Shown: positions 6,245 to 7,608 of the stretch, in pieces
Numbering within the stretch: position 1 is the first letter of the stretch
Layout of the letters: each line of letters opens with the position of its first letter
From: Alphaproteobacteria bacterium
Lineage (GTDB): Bacteria > Pseudomonadota > Alphaproteobacteria > ATCC43930 > CGMCC-115725
Direction: 5' to 3'
DNA length: 7,608 nucleotides
NCBI GenBank assembly: GCA_019237175.1
Contig: JAFAHP010000592.1
Location: forward strand, 1 to 7,608
Notes under the pieces: model-generated
Databases searched by the model: none
What the model saw: the letters and a program-made list of their open reading frames with translations, nothing else
Told to the model about the DNA's origin: nothing
Made by a program: the position numbers and the translations under genes

Positions 6245-6787
6245 ATGACAGGTGTCGTCGCCGCGGTGAGCCGCAGCCCCCGGCACACTCTCGTCAAAAG
6301 CAACGAAGCCGGTATTCAGCTGGTAGCCGGGCTCGGCGTCGCCGGCGACGCGCATCAGGGTGCGACGGTGAAGCACCGCTCGCGCGTCGCGCGCAATCCG
6401 GCCGATCCCAATCTGCGCCAAGTCCATCTGATCCATGCCGAACTGCACGACGCGTTGCGCCAAGCGGGCTTCGATGTGAAACCCGGCCAGATGGGCGAGA
6501 ACATCACGACCTTGGGCGTGGGTCTGCTCGGTCTCGCGGCCGGAACCCGGCTCCATATCGGCAAGAACGCGGTCGTCGAGGTGACCGGGCTGCGCAACCC
6601 CTGCGCTCAGCTCGACAAGATACAACAGGGGCTGATGGCCGCAACGCTCGACCGCGACGCCGAAGGCCGCCTTGTGCGCAAGGCCGGGATCATGGGTGTT
6701 GTCCTGGTCGGTGGTGAGGTCCGTCCCGGCGACCCGATCCGTGTCGAGCCCCCTCCCCCGCCGCATCGCCCGCTTGCTGTCGTTTAA
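6245..6787 (+). CDS. MOSC-domain protein of unknown substrate
   Basis: A 180-residue protein of single-domain MOSC type (named for the C-terminal domain of molybdenum-cofactor sulfurase). Visible signatures are VVAVSRSP at the N-terminus (VVAAVSRSP here), the AGLGVAGDAHQG segment (28-39), QVHLIHAEL (59-67), PGQMGENITT (80-89), GTRLHIG (100-106) and the conserved Cys120 in TGLRNPCAQLD, the residue thought to carry sulfur in the superfamily. LMAATLDRDAEGRLVRKAGIM and VVLVGGEVRPGD complete the beta-barrel, and the tail is proline-rich. Some MOSC relatives (YcbX, YiiM, mARC) reduce N-hydroxylated compounds using molybdenum cofactor. Whether this one binds cofactor cannot be read from sequence. 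It ends the ispDF-pgpA-pncC gene string. It has a good ribosome-binding site of its own and converges on the MFS gene with one base between stop codons. Confidence 0.9.
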   Translation: MTGVVAAVSRSPRHTLVKSNEAGIQLVAGLGVAGDAHQGATVKHRSRVARNPADPNLRQVHLIHAELHDALRQAGFDVKPGQMGENITTLGVGLLGLAAGTRLHIGKNAVVEVTGLRNPCAQLDKIQQGLMAATLDRDAEGRLVRKAGIMGVVLVGGEVRPGDPIRVEPPPPPHRPLAVV

Positions 6788-6788
6788 G

Positions 6789-7608
6789 CTATCCGGCGGC
6801 GGCTCCTTCGGCCGGTATCGCAGCGCGCTCGAGCGCCGGGTTGTGGCCCAATGCCAAGACTAACATAAAGGACAGGAAGGGCAAGGTGGAGACCGCCAGC
6901 AACCCGGCGCTAAAGCCGCCGGTGGCGTCCTTCAGGTAGCCCATGAGGTAAGGCGCGGCAAAACCGGCGAGGTTGCCGATTGAATTGATCAGCGCGATAC
7001 CGCCCGCGGCAGCGGTGCCGCTCAAAAACGCGGTTGGCAAAGTCCAAAATAGTGGCGCTATCGCAAATAACCCGAGCGCGCAGATGCTCAGCACGGCCAT
7101 CTTCTGCACCGGGTTCGGAAACCATGTCGACGCCGCCAGAGCGACCGCAGTGACCAGAAAGGCGAGTGCGGTATTCCATTTTCGCTCCTGCATCCGGTCC
7201 GACAACAGCGGCCACAGCACCATCGAAAACGCTCCGATAACGTAGGGGATCGCGGTCACGAACCCGGTCTGGAGATTGCTGATGCCAAAATTCTTGACGA
7301 TTGTCGGCAGCCAAAAACCGAGACCGTAATTGGCGGCGGCGTTACCGAAATAGACAAGGCTCAGCAACAGCACCCGCGGATGCTTCAAAGCCTGCCACAG
7401 CGAATGCTTGGCGTGGGCTTCGCGCACCATGCGTTCGCGCTGTAGCCGGTCGGTCAACCAAAGGCGCTCGTCGGCCTCGAGCCAATCCGCCTTTTGTGGT
7501 CCGTCCGTCAGATAGAATATTACGACCATGCCCAGCAGTACGGTCGGCACCCCCTCGCAAATAAAGAGCCACTGCCACCCTTTGAGTCCCCAAATCCCGT
7601 CGAGGCCG
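6789..7608 (-). CDS. MFS transporter, anion:cation symporter type, C-terminal part (cut by window edge)
   Basis: The frame stays open to the right edge, giving 273 codons including the stop; the N-terminal five or so helices are missing. Reading from the edge, LKGWQWLFICEGVPTVLLG is the typical helix 5-6 junction of anion:cation symporters (ACS family: sugar acids, tartrate, phthalate, hydroxyphenylacetate and similar). A charged cytoplasmic loop follows (DWLEADERLWLTDRLQRER), then six further hydrophobic segments consistent with helices 7-12, including NYGLGFWLPTIVKNFG and IALINSIGNLAGFAAPYLMG. The C-terminus is short and Ala-rich. The substrate is probably an organic anion but cannot be named. 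An apparent start at 7550 is a GTG inside a helix and is not the true start. The stop is one base from the MOSC stop on the other strand, and there is no room for a terminator between them. Confidence 0.92.
   Translation of the reverse strand, partial: GLDGIWGLKGWQWLFICEGVPTVLLGMVVIFYLTDGPQKADWLEADERLWLTDRLQRERMVREAHAKHSLWQALKHPRVLLLSLVYFGNAAANYGLGFWLPTIVKNFGISNLQTGFVTAIPYVIGAFSMVLWPLLSDRMQERKWNTALAFLVTAVALAASTWFPNPVQKMAVLSICALGLFAIAPLFWTLPTAFLSGTAAAGGIALINSIGNLAGFAAPYLMGYLKDATGGFSAGLLAVSTLPFLSFMLVLALGHNPALERAAIPAEGAAAG

Noticed and set aside
6047..6766. Minus-strand ORF (239 codons) across the pncC end, the spacer and the MOSC gene.
   Set aside because: It spans two unrelated plus-strand genes with strong family motifs. 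Its own translation is low-complexity, as expected for a GC-rich shadow.
7342..7593. Separate minus-strand ORF of 83 codons starting at 7593.
   Set aside because: It is out of frame with the MFS protein, which continues in its own frame to the window edge with clear symporter motifs.

Overview
The window is a high-GC chromosomal segment from an alphaproteobacterium. The lineage is inferred from gene content and order. The minus strand carries dusB(nifR3)-ntrB-ntrC-ntrY, the standard alphaproteobacterial nitrogen-regulation cluster. The plus strand carries a fused ispDF gene followed by pgpA and a CinA-type amidohydrolase, a neighbour set often seen in this class. A Rhodospirillales-like member is plausible, but I cannot fix the genus by reading alone.

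Minus strand, left part (3847 down to 1): dusB, ntrB and ntrC are joined by an ATGA overlap (dusB/ntrB) and a TGATG overlap (ntrB/ntrC), so they should be one translationally coupled transcript. After a 117-nt gap, ntrY begins at 126 and runs off the left edge with only 42 codons present. NtrB should phosphorylate NtrC at Asp53. NtrC has an intact AAA+ core with GAFTGA, so it should activate sigma-54 promoters of nitrogen-assimilation genes. NtrY starts the second, membrane-bound two-component pair, whose partner NtrX would lie outside the window.

Plus strand, middle part (3978 to 6787): ispDF, pgpA, pncC/cinA, a probable 30-codon Cys-containing small ORF, and a MOSC-domain gene are head to tail with overlaps or very short gaps, which suggests one operon. 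Its products cover isoprenoid precursor synthesis, phosphatidylglycerol synthesis, pyridine-nucleotide salvage and a MOSC protein of unknown substrate. A 130-nt divergent region (3848-3977) separates the two operons and holds a candidate sigma-70 promoter for dusB.

Right edge (7608 down to 6789): the C-terminal two thirds of an MFS transporter of the anion:cation symporter type converges on the MOSC gene with a one-base gap.

I see no rRNA, tRNA, CRISPR array, insertion sequence, prophage or obvious new system. Nearly everything is conserved core genome. The one item that deserves real follow-up is the small ORF at 6139-6231, squeezed between pncC and the MOSC gene, which also contains a strong hairpin.
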